From NCBI GenBank assembly GCA_035578155.1, contig JAPWDM010000001.1, forward strand, positions 83,404,650-83,468,649: a stretch of DNA of 64,000 nucleotides, in the 5' to 3' direction. Below the pieces are notes generated by a model. The model ran no database searches, was not told where the DNA came from, and was given only the letters and a program-made list of their open reading frames with translations. This document shows, in pieces, positions 61,926-64,000 of the stretch. Every line of letters begins with the position of its first letter. The first letter of the stretch is position 1. Both the position numbers and the translations under genes were made by a program. Source of the DNA: Brachynemurus nebulosus (lineage: Eukaryota > Arthropoda > Insecta > Neuroptera > Myrmeleontidae).

Positions 61926-62170
61926 CTCGTCGCCAGTCTAGCACGCTACTGACTGATCTACCTAACTGTTGATTTGACACACCAATATAATTTGTATATA
62001 AACATTTAGTAAATGAAGCTAGAATTTTTAAAGCGTTTTTCACGAAATTGACTGGCCAATGGGTCTTTATATCTTCACAATTAATTAATCTTTGGAAGGA
62101 CTATAATCCTGCGAAATCCCATCTCGAAGTCAATTTCCCAGATCGTATCCTCTCCTTGTTAATCATTTAA
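61905..62170 (-). repeat. tRNA-like repeat, right inverted copy
   Basis: On the minus strand it reads the same as 37871-38140 and is the better preserved copy. A tRNA-like part (about 61907-61972) has the A-box-like GGTAGATCAGTCAGTAGCGT, the B box GGGTTCGATTC and a plausible 7-bp acceptor stem (GTTAGGT with one mismatch). The D and anticodon arms are poor, so a functional tRNA is unlikely. Confidence 0.7.
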
Positions 62171-62512
62171 AGGGTTAGAATAAGGTTTACAACTGTCAGC
62201 GCGATTCATAATACACCACAAATCCAATTTTACGTAGTGGTCGGTGCAAATTTAAGGGGAAGTACGTAAAATCGGAAGATCAGGGGCGTCGGTAAACTTT
62301 TGTTTCGGGGGCTGGTAAATATTATTTATCTGAATTTATTTAAAACAATATTATCTTAAGAGACAATTTATACCTAAAATTCAGTTGTGTAGACAAAGGA
62401 AATCAAATGTTATACTAATGAATATGAGTGACGACTTTTAGAAAACTGTCGAAAAATCAACTTCACTATCACATTCATTAGCTTAAAAGACGCCAAATAG
62501 CGGAAGCTGACA

Positions 62513-63151
62513 AAAATTCTAGAATATTCTACTCGTGAACTAGCAAAGATACCAAAAAACAAACTTCACTATTGAATTGGGCACTAAAAATTCTAGAATG
62601 TTCTATTCATCAACTAACAAAGATATCGAAAAATCGATTGCACCATTTAATTTGTCATCAAATAAAAGACGGAATAGCACATTTTGACAAATGTTCTAGA
62701 ATATTCTATTCGTCAAATAGCAAAAATTGTTTGTCAAAATCGGACATTTGGTTTACATTAGTTTAATTTCGGTTGGACAATTAAGTGGTACAATAGATTT
62801 TCCAGTAACTTTGTTAGTTGACAAATAGAATATTCTAGAACAGTTCTCAAAATGTGTTATTTGGTCTCTCTTTTTGGTAGCCAATTCAATGGCGACGTCT
62901 GTTTTTGAATATCTTTGCTAGTTGACGAATAGAATATTCCAGAACATTTGTCAAAATGTGTAATTTGACCTCTTTTTCAATGGACAATTAAATGTTACAA
63001 TTGATTTTTCAACATCTTTGCTAGTTGACAAATAGAACATTCTAGAATTTTTATCAAACTACACTGTTTAATCTCATTTTTAATGATCAATTCAACGATG
63101 AAGTCTGTTTTTTGATATCTCTGCTAGTTGACGATTAGAATATTCTAGAAT
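62513..63151. repeat. inverted array of seven heat-shock-element-like palindromes
   Basis: Seven copies of the pattern AGAATATTCTAGAA lie at about 62516, 62590, 62693, 62826, 62931, 63032 and 63137. The first three sit in units read on one strand and the last four in units on the other, with spacing near 101-105 bp (74 bp for the first gap). Each unit also carries the block CTTTGCTAGTTGAC or its complement. Each palindrome has alternating GAA/TTC units at the 5-bp phase of a heat-shock element. Non-coding, fold-back architecture. Confidence 0.8.
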
Positions 63152-63164
63152 TTTACGTTACTCC

Positions 63165-63700
63165 TTTTGCATTTACATTTTGCATATTACATATACAGAA
63201 TATGTGCATATATATCTACAGTGAAATTTTAAATTGGCTGGAGTTCCGAAAACCGCATACCTCCGATTGAGCTGAAATTTGGTATACACACTCTCTTTGG
63301 CTTAAGAAGTTACCCCCTAGACGGATTTTTGGCGACGCGGACCGGAAGTGTATTTTTCAACCCTCCGAATGTCTAAATCAAGGGGTTACTAAAAGATGGT
63401 TTCCGTTAGCATGGTAACAAAAATTAAAGATAGATTCTTGTAGAACTTGGTGAGTAGAGCAAAAAAAGAAGAATAAAATTTTTTGATATCTTGCTTCGTT
63501 TTCGAGATATGACGTGTTAAACTTCTAAAACTTACTATATTGAATAGATAGATAATGTATTATACATCTTATACATACTATGTATTGTATAATGTATACA
63601 GATTTATTATAAATTTTTAATGTATGTTAGCTTATTTTAAATATAATATTCTTGATAGTATATTACGGTTTTTAGTGATAGAAGTAAGTGCAAAATGAAT
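63165..63700. other. no gene recognised; old repeat debris
   Basis: Contains CTGAAATTTGGTATACACAC, similar in style to the sub-repeat phrase of the 1.15-kb repeats. No coding frame is seen. Confidence 0.4.
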
Positions 63701-63704
63701 GGGA

Positions 63705-63835
63705 GAACATTGAAACCTCATTTTCGAGCAAAGAGTAATTAAATAATATTGAGGTAATTACAAGGCAGGAGCCCCATTTGTTAATAATTACCCTTTACCC
63801 GGAAATGAGATTTCAATGGTAACTAACTAAAATTA
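63705..63835. repeat. 130-bp fold-back
   Basis: ACATTGAAACCTCATTTTCG at the left pairs with CGGAAATGAGATTTCAATGG at the right, then AGAGTAATTA pairs with TAATTACCCT. A small palindromic MITE-like unit. Confidence 0.65.
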
Positions 63836-64000
63836 ACCTAACCTAACCTTAACTAACTTCACCATCTGGTTTTTATATCAAAGTAGAAGTATATTGTTAA
63901 CACTAACTAAACTAACCTAACTTCGGGCAAAGGGTAACCTTACCACCTAATTTTTATATCAAAGTCGAAGTATATTGTCAAAACTAACTAAACTAACCTC
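63832..64000. repeat. AACCTAAC-rich repeat with a duplicated 45-bp phrase
   Basis: TTTTTATATCAAAGTAGAAG and the following bases to CTAACTAAACTAACCT occur twice (from about 63870 and 63951). Short CCTAACCTAACC runs occur near 63836. It is related in style to 27430-27541 and is cut by the window end. Confidence 0.65.

Noticed and set aside
61907..61972. Functional tRNA gene in the right inverted repeat
   Set aside because: A and B boxes and an acceptor stem can be drawn, but the D and anticodon arms do not fold well and the inverted copy at 38080 has diverged at the same places.
62513..63151. CRISPR-like regularly spaced repeats
   Set aside because: Repeats change orientation halfway, spacers are themselves repetitive, and the genome is eukaryotic.
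63832..64000. Possible telomeric repeat
   Set aside because: CCTAA occurs but without a regular 5-bp array; it is a degenerate interspersed repeat, seen also at 27430.

Overview
The window is AT-rich, repeat-dense, non-bacterial DNA, most likely from an insect or a close arthropod relative. The reasons are errantivirus-type LTR elements with an env gene, CsRn1- and mdg3-like Ty3/gypsy elements, a Jockey-like LINE, a Penelope-like fragment, many TA-flanked and hAT-type MITEs, short CCTAA-type repeats and one spliced M13 (neprilysin-like) peptidase gene. The species cannot be named from sequence alone. Almost everything that codes is mobile DNA; the only host-like gene is the partial M13 peptidase on the minus strand at 22.8-23.6 kb.

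Layout. 1-13.9 kb: degenerate non-coding repeats, a TIR element (4339-5596), a tRNA-Gly-like sequence (5664-5736), an internally deleted pogo/Tigger transposon (6871-8113) nested in a larger inverted-repeat unit, and a TA-flanked MITE (9171-10298). 13.95-20.4 kb: decayed errantivirus A, whose env is fused to a truncated pol and whose 3' LTR holds an insertion. 20.5-31 kb: a hAT MITE with a perfect 8-bp target duplication, the M13 peptidase exons, a 1-kb TIR element enclosing a 419-bp palindrome, a PIF1/Helitron helicase remnant and a 2.7-kb unit with 315-bp inverted arms. 31-37.9 kb: a Penelope-like GIY-YIG remnant, the second copy of a 1.15-kb repeat, a Tigger-type MITE and a truncated CsRn1-like element.

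37.9-62.2 kb is a nest of insertions. LINE ORF1 (38.3-39.5 kb) and LINE ORF2 (58.6-60.9 kb) lie in the same orientation and are separated by a full-length mdg3-like element (39908-44767), an apparently intact errantivirus B (44791-52339) whose two LTRs look identical, and a 5.0-kb terminal-inverted-repeat element (52351-57361) carrying a broken, possibly Rep-like gene. Several of these sit in (TA)n tracts. The block is flanked by inverted copies of a 270-bp tRNA-like repeat (37871-38140 and 61905-62170).

62.2-64 kb holds an inverted array of seven heat-shock-element-like palindromes, a small fold-back and CCTAA-like repeats.

The most unusual items are the TIR element at 52.35-57.36 kb, the heat-shock-element array together with similar sites just upstream of the TATA boxes in two errantivirus LTRs, and the canonical -1 slippery heptamer placed 6 nt inside the open pol frame of errantivirus B. 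All calls were made by eye from sequence; no database search was run.
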